Source: Rhynochetos jubatus
Taxonomy: Eukaryota; Chordata; Aves; Eurypygiformes; Rhynochetidae
NCBI GenBank assembly: GCA_027574665.1
Contig: CM050654.1
Span: forward strand, 38,149,722-38,213,721
Direction of reading: 5' to 3'
Length of the DNA: 64,000 nt
Below, piece by piece: positions 13,710 through 25,800 of the stretch (its first letter is position 1; each line of letters opens with the position of its first letter). The notes beneath the pieces were generated by a model. The model saw only the letters and a program-made list of their open reading frames with translations. It did no database searches and was not told the origin of the DNA. The translations under genes were made by a program, and so were the position numbers.

Positions 13710-15224
13710 TGCACCACCTCTTTACTCAGCCACCCACTATCCCCAGCCATGGGTGACCTTGTGGCTGTCCACAGCCAGGTTTGCTCCTACCCAAGCTCCG
13801 AGATCCCACAGCCCTGTGCACAGGGCCAGCGGTCAATCATGCCTCCCGCCACCAAGCCTGACCCGGTCCGGAGGAGGTACCAACTCACATTTCTTACCCC
13901 AGAGATGACTCATTCAAACACTCAGCACAGAGCCCTGAGAAGACGCACGGCCAGAGGTTAAAGCACAGAGCTGGAAGTCTAAAGACACTTATATATAGAC
14001 CTGCCGTGCCCCCTGGGGGAGTGCCATGAATTCTGTAGCTCTGCAGTGTGCTTCTGCAGACACTGATGAATGCCACACTTTTGCTCTGAGAGCCACTCGC
14101 CACAACACCCTCGACTTCGGCACAAAGAGCACCGCGGTCCAGACGAAGAGACCATGAGTTATCATCTGAGCTCTCCTACCAACTGCCTGTAATATTCCTC
14201 TGCTCTTTATAATTCTTAATGACCAAGATGCCCAGTCCCTGCCAGGGGACAGATAACTGTAATTTACCAAATGTATAGCTACGGTGGCGGAGAGGTTGGG
14301 CAGGTCATGGCAAGCAGACCTGGGAACGGAGCGCACACTGCTGCTGAAGAGACTTGCCTCTTACCCGTTTGGTCTGTCAGGAGCAGACAGAAAATTATAA
14401 GGACGCTGAATGGCCGTCTGGCTGGCTGGCAGGTCACCTAATGATCACAAAATGAGATCACGAAAGGAGATTTATGAGTCTGGTTTTTTGCATTTCTGAT
14501 TATTATGCACTGTACTTGACATCCAAGATTTTAATACTAATTCACAAATATTTATACTATCTGGAACAACATAAACAATGAGTTTCCTTGCACTGGGTGA
14601 AAATCCCAGAGGATAAAGAAAGGACTACGGTGAATGTTGGCTCATCACCCAATTAGCAAAAAACTTTATTTAAATTAATTTGATGAACCAGGCAAGGGGT
14701 CAACAGGAGCCTCAACTGCAAAATGAGTAACATGTAGGTGAAACCGGGAGTTTGCAGATCTCAGCACATGCTGAAGTACTTGTCTTATGCCACGGTTGAT
14801 GAAATTAAGGATGACAGAATATGAGTTTTACTCTGTTTACAGCAAGAAGCCTGCTTAGGATTCAACCTAAAAATTGCATCGCTACAGTGAAGAGGCCTCT
14901 TTCTTGAAAACATAACAATAGAATTAAGTTAGAGAAACCAGGGTTCTCAGAGGCTTTTGCATGTTTGATGTAAAGGCTTGAGTCCAACCCAAGCAATTAG
15001 ACAGTCAAACCAAGGCATTGTCAGCAAATGGCTAATTCCTGACTCTGATAAGAAATGAGGGGGTTTTAATTAACTTGCAAGTACATTCTCTTATTTGCAT
15101 AATTTATTAATAGAGAATTCATGCAGGTAAGTTTTAAGCAGAGACAAGACCTCAACACAAAGCATTAGCAGGATTCAATGCAGAATTGCTGTTTACCAGT
15201 CTACATACCTTGGTTTGAAAACCC
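13710..15224. other. Unique non-coding DNA
   Basis: No gene or repeat is recognised. The left part (13.7-14.4 kb) is of mixed composition; the remainder is A+T-rich with short oligo-A and oligo-T runs. Open frames reach 115 codons on the minus strand without family resemblance. Confidence 0.6.
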
Positions 15225-15540
15225 ACAGCTGTGTCCTGATAGGATGATTAAGGAGGAGGAAATTAAAAAGAACTTGGTCTGTTTAGGTTAGCAAAATGAA
15301 ATCTGAGAGGGGATACAATTATTCTTTATAGGTACATTTCGAAGTAAACAGCAGGGAGGGAGAAGAATTATTTAACTTTAAAAGCTGACACTCGTACAAG
15401 ACTGAGGGGCTATAAATTGTTCATGAATAAATTTAGACTGGAATTTAGGAGATTTCTGACAATTTGCAGACCTCCCAAAGAAGCTGGTATAGGCAAATTG
15501 ATTTGAAAGGAAGGTTGATACGTTCTTGGAAAAAATAAGG
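15225..15540 (+). mobile_element. Ancient CR1/L3-like LINE, 3' part
   Basis: The stretch keeps the motif order of the C-terminal and 3' region of old CR1/L3-type LINEs found across reptiles and birds. It has 'aaaaagaacttggtctgttt', then 'tgagaggggatac', then 'cagggagggagaagaattat', then 'atgaataaatttagactgg', then 'aggagatttctgac', and finally a 'cctcccaaagaagctggt' box. These correspond to the segments encoding the end of the LINE protein (LRG-D, F-L-R, R-F, LP-E-V type motifs). It is heavily diverged with no intact frame, in contrast to the younger CR1 copies further along. A weak continuation to about 15725 is possible. Family assignment is from memory. Confidence 0.65.
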
Positions 15541-18500
15541 TAGAGCAGACATGATCTTGGAGGCAGAAATTAAAGTTTTCGATAGAGAATTCAGAGGTTT
15601 GATTTGCTGTTTTTGTTCAGATTTGGCTAAAGGCATCTTGATAGCCTTGTGTGACCTTCTGCACGGAAGTCCCTGATAGTTTGATCTTGTTGACCACACA
15701 AGGCAGCTGGACTGAGTGTCAGTGCTCAAGACCAAGAAATAGTTTTCAAGGTGAAGTGCTGTTTCTCAGATGAACGTGGCAGGTTAGTTTTGGGAGGGAT
15801 GGTTGCTGGGATGTAGTATCTGTGCCTTCTATCTTTGTACAGACATGATTTTCTCTGCTTTTAGTGATTAAAAAAAGGCAAACTGGACAGTGGTATAGTG
15901 GTCAATTCTGGGAATTTTTTTTAGGGTTACATGCACATATTCCACAAACGTGTTAATTAATATATGGAGACAAATAATATTGAGGAATGTTGCATTTGCC
16001 AACAACATACTGCATGATCTAAAAGCTTATTTACTTTGATCCTGTGCTTTGTTCCCCTCTCATTTTTAGATACAAATTAGATATGAAAACTAATTTTCCT
16101 TCTACAAAAATATCTGCACATATGATATTCACTGTAAGTACTTCTAAGCAACCCCATTTTTAGAATTTACTGACAAGGCCTTTAATTACCTCCTGTAAAG
16201 GCTTTTGTGTGTTAGAGAACCACTAAGGTTTTCCCAAAGACCATCCACAACTACATCTTTTATTAAAAAATTAAAAAGTTAAACTATAAAAGGGATGCAT
16301 TTGCAAAAATGCCATCTTTTTACAGCTCAGTAACAAATTTTGATCTCACAATTTATTACAATTTGTTTAATCTTACGTTTCATCCTAAGATCCCATATCC
16401 CTTCTAAATCCAGCACATTTCACCAAAACATCTTTAAATATTCTTGCATACCTCTGCACTACAGCCATTTCCTCTTCCAACGCATTTCAAAATGTGCCAT
16501 CGCCACAGCGAGGATTTTAGTGCAATCCATCAATCTTACTACATTATGAACATCAGTAATGACAGAAAAACCTTCCTGGAATTTTTTGTGCTTATTTGGA
16601 GAGGAGAATTGATGAATATCATGATATTTTTGAGCACAGCGTTCATGAATTGATTAAGGCAACTAGACAGAGAAGGCTGACTCAGGTATGTGATACCCCC
16701 TGCTAACCTCTGGAAGGGCTTGAGGACTGATCCTCAGCTGGTGGAAATCCTGGTAGAGCTTTGGAAGTTGATGTCTTATTCTAATGTATATGGTATGAGA
16801 TCCCTTGGTGATTAACCTTGAATAGGAGAAAAAAATCAAAAGCCTCAGGAAGAGGGGCAGCAACATTGATTATGTGCTATTCTCCTCTCCTCCAGCAAGA
16901 ATGTGGGTCACATTGGTCCGAAGGAGCCTCCTACACGCGTGTGTGTGCCGGATCTAACACCCCTCTGTTTTCCCAGGTTTACAGTCATCCTCTAGAAATC
17001 TTGTTCTTGCCTTTCTTCTCTCTTTTATTCCCTCAGCTTATTTAAAACACGCGGAGGCACGTAATGATAGAGATAACTCTGCTGTAACCTCCGCAGCACG
17101 TTCGGTAGCTATCAATGTCAGCCTGTGTGTGTTCAAGGTCTGCGGTGCAGTGATTGAATAATGTGCCTGGTAACATGATCTAAATATGAAATTATCTATC
17201 CTATCTTTCTACCTACCTAAAAAGTTAAGTGTTAAGACGTCAACAGCAGAATCTGACTTTGGCAGCTATTAATATATGATATTATATGCTGCAATTTAAA
17301 AATGTAGGCATGCCTGCGTGTTTTATTTGCAGACATCTGGTAAATGCACAGATTTCTATTATTCTTAGTACTGTAAACCGGATACAATAGCCTAGGAATT
17401 TAGAACAGAGTAGAAGAAAAGGGAAAAAATGTTACGGTTCTAACTTTCACTTCAAACGAGGTACAGACAGATGTCGGTCTCCCATCTGGGATACAGAAGA
17501 AAATATATTCAACATCACTTACTACCCACTGTAGAAGGAGAAGCAAATTAAATGCAGCAGTAACAACATTAAAACTGCAACAGTTTCCAAGAACTTATCA
17601 TTACAGAAAGTGCATCCCTTTCAAGTGTCAGCCCTCTAGCACTCCAGGTCCTTATATCACATTGTTATTACTAACCTCTGATCCTCCTGGATTCAACAGC
17701 ACAATAAAGAAATCCAATTAAGTCACAACGGATCCATAGATTTTTTTTCTCTGCCATAGTGTTAAAGACATGACATCATGCCATCACTGTCTAAATACGT
17801 AAGAAGAGGAGCCTAATCTCTTTGGCTCTGTATACTACATGGAGACTAGAGAGGTTCCTTCAAAGGCCAGTTGCCTTGACTTCTCCAGAGAGGATGATCG
17901 GGAGGTGGAAAATACAAACTGGCAGTTGTTCTGCCTGCCTGAGCAGGAGCAGACACGCCAGATTTTATTTTTCTACCCAATTCTACTTCACCTTTTTCAG
18001 TATCATTAATATTAAATACCTATTAAACCAAAAGGTAGTTGAGACTCATTTACTTTAAAATAACCACTTAAATAGTTCTGTTCAGTCTATGTAATTATTA
18101 ATTACTGTTACGGAGCTGTATCTGAACAGGTGATGATCACACAAAGCCCCCGGCATGCTGTAGGACACATGGCCTTTCCACAGACCGTAAGCTAAGGGCC
18201 TGTGTTCACTGTCCCCAGTAACGGGAGGCAGATAAAGCCATTTGGCTCTCGCCAGGACAGATGTTGCCAGGGCACAGCTACTCACCACGGAAAGGTTTTT
18301 CATACAGTGGGTGGAAGGAGTACTGGAAGGCACCAAGTTATCTTGTTCAGTTGCAAGAAAAGTGAAGTACAAGTGGGATAAACACTGATTTTCTGAACTG
18401 TCAGCCCAACCCTTGATTTTGCAACTAACTCCTTGGAAGGAAGCACACACATCCACATTTTCCAAAGTTGGACAACAGACCTCTAACATCCAAAGGCAAA

Positions 18501-21500
18501 GCCCTTCTTGATTCTATCCTTAAAGCACATTCCTACGCATCACGCAGGGATCATCTCTATGTCATCAGTAGTAAACACTAGTTGTGAAAAAACTTACTCA
18601 GAGCCAGCACATTTCACCACATTCTGAGAGAGAAATAGGTAGAAAATAGGAGATAAATACCCAAAGCAGGATCAGGATTCCTCAACAGGACACAGCTCAC
18701 ATTAGCAAGAGCTACACAGCTAACTGCTGCAAACCTCTGATGGCATTTACCACGCGGTGTTTAGAGAAATACTGGAAAAAACTAATTGAATTGAACAAGA
18801 AAATGACTGGTTAAATGCATAGTTACCATACAGAAAAAAACATCCACCTTCATACAACAACATCTTTTTTGCAGATTTATGAGCACAGGCCTGAGATGAT
18901 GCTTCCTCAAAAAAACCATGAGAGTTCACGGTCTTATTGGAGAAGAAAACATCTCTCAGCACTTACTTGTTGTGGCACATAGAGAAACTCCTGGATGTGG
19001 TCAGAGGGGAAAGACTCCATTTCAGAGAGGGAGCAGGAGAAAAACGCAGGGACCTGCTGTAGTGACACCCATCCCTGTATCCCAACGCTCCCCAGACTAT
19101 CCAACAACCAATGCTCGAGTGTGCTTGCTGCTCTATCGACACAATCCAAGGCAAAATCAGGGGAATGCTGAAACACCGCATCCTGGTTCCTGCTGGATTG
19201 CCATTTAAGGAAGCACTTACGGTGCATAAAATCTGAGGGGATTTTGTCCCATGCTATCATCCAAGCATAACTACTCAGCAGCAGGTAATCTGCGCCCAGA
19301 AGCTGGATCTGTTCACAGGATACTAGCTCTCAGGAGAAGATCTCCTGAAAAAGCACCGGCTACCCGAATCAGAGCAATTAATCAGTTACTGCAACACTAC
19401 AAACTCCCTTCCATCACTGAAATGTTGCTGTGACACACCGCTAAAAACTACATGCTTTGCACCAGACTATTAATATCGTATCACAGACAAAAAAGCATTA
19501 ATCTAGAAATGGTTTAAAATGGGTAGGACTATAGGATCTGAACTAATGATTCATAAAATCATTTGCAGCTATTAGTCTACAAGGATAAGTGCTGCCAGTG
19601 CTTTTATTTCAGTGCTTGGTGTGGTACCATCAATTTAAAATCCATCTCGTACGCTGTGATGGATTTATGTATGCTGTGGAACCCATAGCAGCCTTGTCAG
19701 GATTTTAAAATCTAGATTGCTATATACAATTACAGGTGTCACAATACGAAATAACAATAGAAGACACTTAGTAGAAAACTCTGAAAATTCCTGTGCGTAC
19801 CATGCGGGAAGCCAGTTGTTTAATATTCCTGTATCATACTGTGATTATTTCACTTGATGGAAGCGATGTATTTTTACATAACTTGATCTAAGGTTACATC
19901 TCTCAGGAAAATTATTTGCAGTCTTGAAATCCCTGAGGGGAAGGAAAAGTAAGAGGGATATTTTTAATGGGCAGATGTCATTTCTGTGAACATTTCGCCA
20001 GCTGTCAATACAAAATCTTTTTGGCTGGACTCTATCTTGAAAAATCAGTTGAAAATACCTTAGTTGGCAGATATTTCCATTCTTAACCTTTTCCTTGAGT
20101 AGCAAAAAGTCAGAAATATGCAGTGCTAGGCATATCTAGATGGGTTTGTATTATGTAGGTGAGAACAGCCACCAAGCTGAAAGGAGTGAACTAGTTTAAG
20201 GATGAGCCTCTCCGAGGATGCGCCCTGGTCCCTCTGGACGGAGGTTGGGTCTCCGAGACCTCGCAGCACACAGCAGCTCATTTGCTCCCTCTCCCTAGTG
20301 CAACCCGACAGCAGTACTTCATTTCTATTGCTATATGAAATTAGATCAAAGGGTTGAGGTGTTGGGAGACTCATGCGCCCAAGGGATTGCTAACTTGATG
20401 AAGACTTTATTTTTAAGTCACTAATTGACATCCAATCATGGGACGAATAATGAAGAAATCATAGTTGACTGGAGACCACATGGGGCCAACAGACACATTC
20501 AATCCCTTTGGTGTAGGACAGATGTGTGAAACGCAAGGCAGTATCACAATATACATTGTTAGATGGGGCAAGAGCACCCTTTCCAGGAGAGGGATTGGAG
20601 AGGCATGAATTATTTCAGCCTTTTCAATGCTTTCGCCATCCAACAGCTGAGGGGAAGCACTTGTCTTACAGTAAGAGCACTCGATTCTCTTCTTACATGC
20701 ACAATGGGCCCTGACTGGGGTCTGGGGGTTTTTAGGACTGTTCCCATTCCCTGGCACCTCCTAGCACTGAGTACACTGAAAAAAAATAAATCTCCAGTGA
20801 AGACGGCGAGTATATGTCTGGCAGTATAAAACCAGTAAATATTGTTTCTGAGGACTTTAACTTTGAAAGTTTAAGGTTAATTAAATTATTTGTATTGTAC
20901 AATTAATTATGCTAAACTGCCTAAGTCTTGAATGAGTGTACTATCCTTTTAAGCTAAACAAAGCACATGCATAGCAGAGCAGCAACAATGGAGAAGTCTG
21001 CAGCTGATGCCAAGACGAGCAGAATTTGAGACTCGTGACCTTTCAGGAGCAATTCTGAAAAAGGCAAACCAACCAGAAAAAACCCCAGATGTCTAAGAAA
21101 TGAGAAGTTGCAGTAAGATAGTTTCTCAGAATATAAGCAACTTGATATTCAGTTACCAGGAGAAGTAAACAGATTCTACCCAGCACTTCCAGCTGCCCAG
21201 GAAGTTCTTTCCAACGACAGTTAAAAAAGTAGTAAGGAAACTCAATGTTTCTTTTGAGGTTCATCATCTTTGTCCTTAAGACGTGCCTGGTGAAGGAAAC
21301 TCAAATGGACAGAGCTATTAAGCTGCCTGTTTTAAGTAGCCGGTTTGCTGGGAATGAGCCACCAGTGAATCAGAATTTGGCTGGATTATAACAAAAGGAC
21401 TCAATGTTTAACTTGGGCCATATGAAAGGTTTGGGAAGTCTCCTATTTTTTTGAGTGGGAGGAATGAATCAGTATGTGCAGGTCTGTATCCAATTTTAAA

Positions 21501-22730
21501 TTATAGAAGAGCTCCATACACATACAAGCTCATTAGCTTTTCACCAGAGTAACTGTCATTTTTATTCTAATATTATGACTGGAATGCTGTGGCTGGTTAA
21601 TGCTTCTGGTATTTAATCACAGAGTACAAACCATAATTGTCCTAATACGTCTCTGACCTCTATCCTCCAGGTGATAAACTAGGGAGCTGGTTCTCGAAAT
21701 ACATAAATATCTGTATATTTTCACATACATTTACTTAAAATAAATATTTGAAAATATTTTAAGAAGTTCAGTATTTCTATTAAGACACAAATCTAGCAAG
21801 ACTTTGAGCTATACATGAAGACATTCCTTCCAAATTTTTAAGACTATTGGTAAAGAAATAGAAATTCCACAATGAACTGTCCATTTCTAGATAGGCAGTT
21901 GGGCGATGATATTCAAATGCCTTCTAGTCACTCTAAACCAGACATCAGTAGGTTTCATCTACAATGTTACGATCCAGTAGAGTTTCATTTTCTTAGGCAC
22001 ACTTGGATCCTGCAGCCAGTACGGATCCAGTGTTTATGTGAAAAAACTTCTCTAACATCTCATTCATTTGATAGGTCCTTTGGGGCATAATATTGTTCCT
22101 TCTGCTATTATGGACCATTGCCTTCAAATACTGTAACATCTGTGGTACATGATTATCAGCTTCTCGGGCCAAATTAGTCCCTGGTGTAATTTCACCGAAA
22201 CTGATCAAATTATGGCAGGGTGAGTCTGACTCTTTGCCTTGCCACATTTCTTCTCAAAAGTTATAATGCAAACAGGGCAATCCTTCACTGCTGGTTGTTG
22301 CTAAATAAACAACCCAAGAAAATCGAAATTTCATTGAAAATAACAAATCAACTGAACTCCAGGATTATTATTATTGCCCTTTTGTACAAAATTCACAGTT
22401 TCCTGTATGGGAGCAGTCATTCTTAATTTCCCCTGTCTCAGGACATAAAGCAGAAAAAAAAATAATCAAGACATTTAAGACCAATTGGAACTTAGTATTT
22501 CTTTAACTTGTTTGGAAAGAATCCTAATACCCCAGCTGTGCTTTCAAGTGTGGATTCTTTGGGAGACAAAATGAAGCATGGAAATCCAGATGGAGAAGAA
22601 GAGGAGATTCTTCACGCATCCTTAGGGAGTCTGGCACATCTTTTTAAAGAATTCTTTACAAAACAAAAAAAAAAAGGTTATATGGGGGAAAAAAAGGGTT
22701 ACATTTGGAACCACACAATAATTTAGCTTG
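15541..22730. other. Unique non-coding DNA, no gene recognised
   Basis: More than 7 kb with no gene or clear transposon. The longest frame is 135 codons on the minus strand (18489-18082), without recognisable domains. An A+T-rich patch at 20877-20912 has several TTAATTA/CAATTAATTA cores of the kind bound by homeodomain proteins, but nothing shows that it is functional. Confidence 0.6.
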
Positions 22731-22846
22731 TAATGACCTCAGGAGGTCCAAACCCCTATCCATATAAGAGTTGAGTTCAGTGTTAGATCAGGTTGTAGAT
22801 CGTTGTCCCCACCGTTCAATCCCATCCTGGAGAACTGTAGATAGAG
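22731..22846 (-). mobile_element. Degraded CR1 LINE 3' end (antisense)
   Basis: Read on the plus strand it shows the antisense CR1 tail order: a TGACCTCAGGAGGTCC-AAACCCC box, then GTTAGATCAGGTTG, then a GTTGTCCCC segment, then a CCCATCCTGGAGA segment. Older CR1 families in birds carry the same order (GACCT-GGAGGTC-CAACCCC, then GTTAGATCAGGTTG-CTCAGGGC). The copy is short, 5'-truncated and diverged, with no coding potential. Borders are approximate. Confidence 0.6.
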
Positions 22847-25800
22847 AACGTATAGGAGGAATCCTTAATGGGCTTCTAATTGTCATTATTTGCTCTATAG
22901 CATCAGCTGGCTCATCAAGAGGGGTATCTTCCACAGCTGGAAAAGTGGCAGAAAATGTAAGCTATCTCAAAGCTGAAACGCAAAATCTGTGCCATGGCTG
23001 CATCAAGAACAGACCGTAGCAGGGAGAGAGCGGCAGAAGAAATACTGCCTGAGGCCGAGCACAGCCTCGAGTGGTACACAACCGGAGAAAATATGAGGGG
23101 CTGAAGAAGGCAGCGTTTATCCAGAGGAGGAAGGAAAAATGAGGGAAATAAAACAGCAGAGTGGAGAAATTTGTCAGAAATGGCAAAGGATCACAGAGGA
23201 AGAAGAAAAACCTGGGTGTAATAGCGAGAAACAGATTCTTTGCTACACAAGTTGCCCTGACTACAAGTTTCTCATCAGTTCTGTTTCCTACAGATTTACA
23301 GCATCAAAGAAGAAATGAGAGAGAAGGAAACACAGGACATAATTAAAATGATTAATCTAAATATGCACATGTATATGGCAAAATATGCCATACTAACAGG
23401 CAATCATCAATCTACCCAACCAGAACTTTTGAAGAATTCATTTGTGCAGACGTGTAGAACCAAACAGGTATCAAAAGTAATATAAAAACCTTGGCCCACA
23501 CAGAGTATGAAGGTGAGTAAATTGCAAGGAGGGAGTTGGATTCAGATCAGCCAGGACTTTGCCCAACCGGAGTACTGCGACTCGGAGAGATTTCTGCCTG
23601 CAGATAAATTGTCTCAATTGCCGTAGGCATTGAGAAACTGTCCCTTCTCCTGCTACCAAATGGCTTTGAATGGAGTTACAAATGAGCTGCAGTGATGAAA
23701 AAAATCAGACTGATAATCGATAAGACTCTTCCTCAGTAGGCACATGAGAAAGGCTTCTAAAATTCACTCATACCGCACTTTATTATACCATAAATTATCA
23801 TAATGATTTTTTTCAAATAAATACATACTAACCACTGCAAACCATGCAATATTTGAGAAATACATTTTTCCAGCAAATATCCCTCACCTTATTTCCCGTA
23901 GACACAATTTGTAACCCCTGTTATTTCTGTAAGGGGCCTTTCTTTCAGCTAGTGTGGTATTTTAAGTGTTATTAACATAAATGATGGTTGCTCCCAATCA
24001 CTGACAAGACACCAGCTCCCTGTTGTTTTGTAAGAGGGCTCCTATTCTACCTATACTATTTAATGCTGTCAGATACTTTCATAGAGGACTAATAATTACT
24101 GCACCCTTGTAATGATGGATAAAAGTAAGCTATGATTGCCTGGGAATTTCAGAGTTATTGATTAAATCAGACTACTGAAATCCCATGATGTATTTTTTTC
24201 ATGGTATGCAGAAAATAATTTATCAGTCACACAATCTTGTCTTTTTAATATCTGTAGCGTAACGTAACTTTCATTGTTAGCAGTTTATGACCTTGGCTAG
24301 CTACACGTAGAAATAAAACTGCCTAATAATTTGTTAGAATTTAAACACTTTTTCTAAAAATAGAATATATGCTATATAATACGCAGATAATACATGCTGA
24401 AAAAGATTAAGTAACCTAGGGAGATGAAAGAGGAATAAAAGAGACTTTCATTAAGAAAAAAAAAGGATGGGAAAAATTAGCTTCTTAAAGATAGGGCATG
24501 TAGAACAGGATTCACAACATCCTTATGACTTTAACTGATGCTTCCATTACTAAGGCCTATGGAATGGTGTAGGGACACAGAACAAATGCGATAGAATTGG
24601 TTTGCTGGAAATTTAAGTCTTCCAAACAGCAACAGCACTTCCACTTGTTTTAGCAGATGCTCTTGATTTACTTTTTTTGCCTAATCTGAAATGATCGTGC
24701 CTTTTTATATCATTTTTTAAACCTAATTTCATTGGCAGCAAGTAAGAGTTAACAGAATAATTTTTATAAAAAACATTACGCATTTGCGCAAAATACAAAA
24801 CTTTTCCATGACAAGCAGTTTGTCATACTTTTGGCAAGGTTAGACATGATTGCCTTTTTATTTTTGGCTGTTACAGAGGCTAATGGCATAGTAAAAATCT
24901 TCTTTCATGTACAAATTAATTGTGTCCTTTTGCAATTCATATTAGCCTGCCTTACTTTCCGTTTCGAGGCTTTTAAAAGGTTTATACGGAACCAATGGAT
25001 GTTCTCATTTATTGTGCACACCACTTCAATTACCCACTTTCCCGAAGTTGATAGCAGAAAGACTCTAAATGCTGGATACAGCCCATTGTCAACATGTGGT
25101 AATTTGGCAGAATTTTTTTTTTTTTTAAAGTTCTCTTCAAAACTACAAAAAAAAAAAACTTAAACACTCCGAAAGCTTTGGAGATTGTTGGCAAATTATT
25201 TTTATATTTAGCAACTACAAAGAAGCGTGCGCTCCTTAATGATGGAACTGCATGTTAGCAATTTGCAAAGCTCTGGGTTTCACTCCTGTTTCCAAGGAAA
25301 ATATATTATCTGCTCTTCCCTCGCCATTAACTCAAGTTCAGCGTTCTCCTTTCTGCACACCATTTTTTGCAAAAGGGAAAAAATTTTCTTTTACACATTA
25401 AAAAGGCAATGTCAAGCCGGAGCCTTGCTAAGCACGGCTGAACAGTGTTCACTGAACACATCGAGTTGGGTGCCAGCGTCACTTTGGCCACAGTGGCCGG
25501 TCACGATGCTACGCTGGGAGACCCGATGGACACGTGGAGCTTGTATCGCCGCGTTTGGGCTTGGTATATGGAGACACTGATCATGAGCTGCAGATATCTG
25601 GAAGAACTTAGGGTATTTCAGGCAGCACGCATGGGGATGAAACAGAACAACGAACAAGTTGCCACCGCGAGCAGTTTTCGGAAATCCGGAAATTTTGATA
25701 ATACACCTCAACTTGGCCAGTCCAAACCACCAGCAGGAAGACGCAATCGTTACACCTATCCGCAGACTTGGCATCTGCAGCCTCACCTCTCACACTGTCA

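Noticed and set aside
18082-18489. 135-codon open frame on the minus strand
   Set aside because: Cysteine-containing but with no spacing pattern of a known family. No supporting exon signals.
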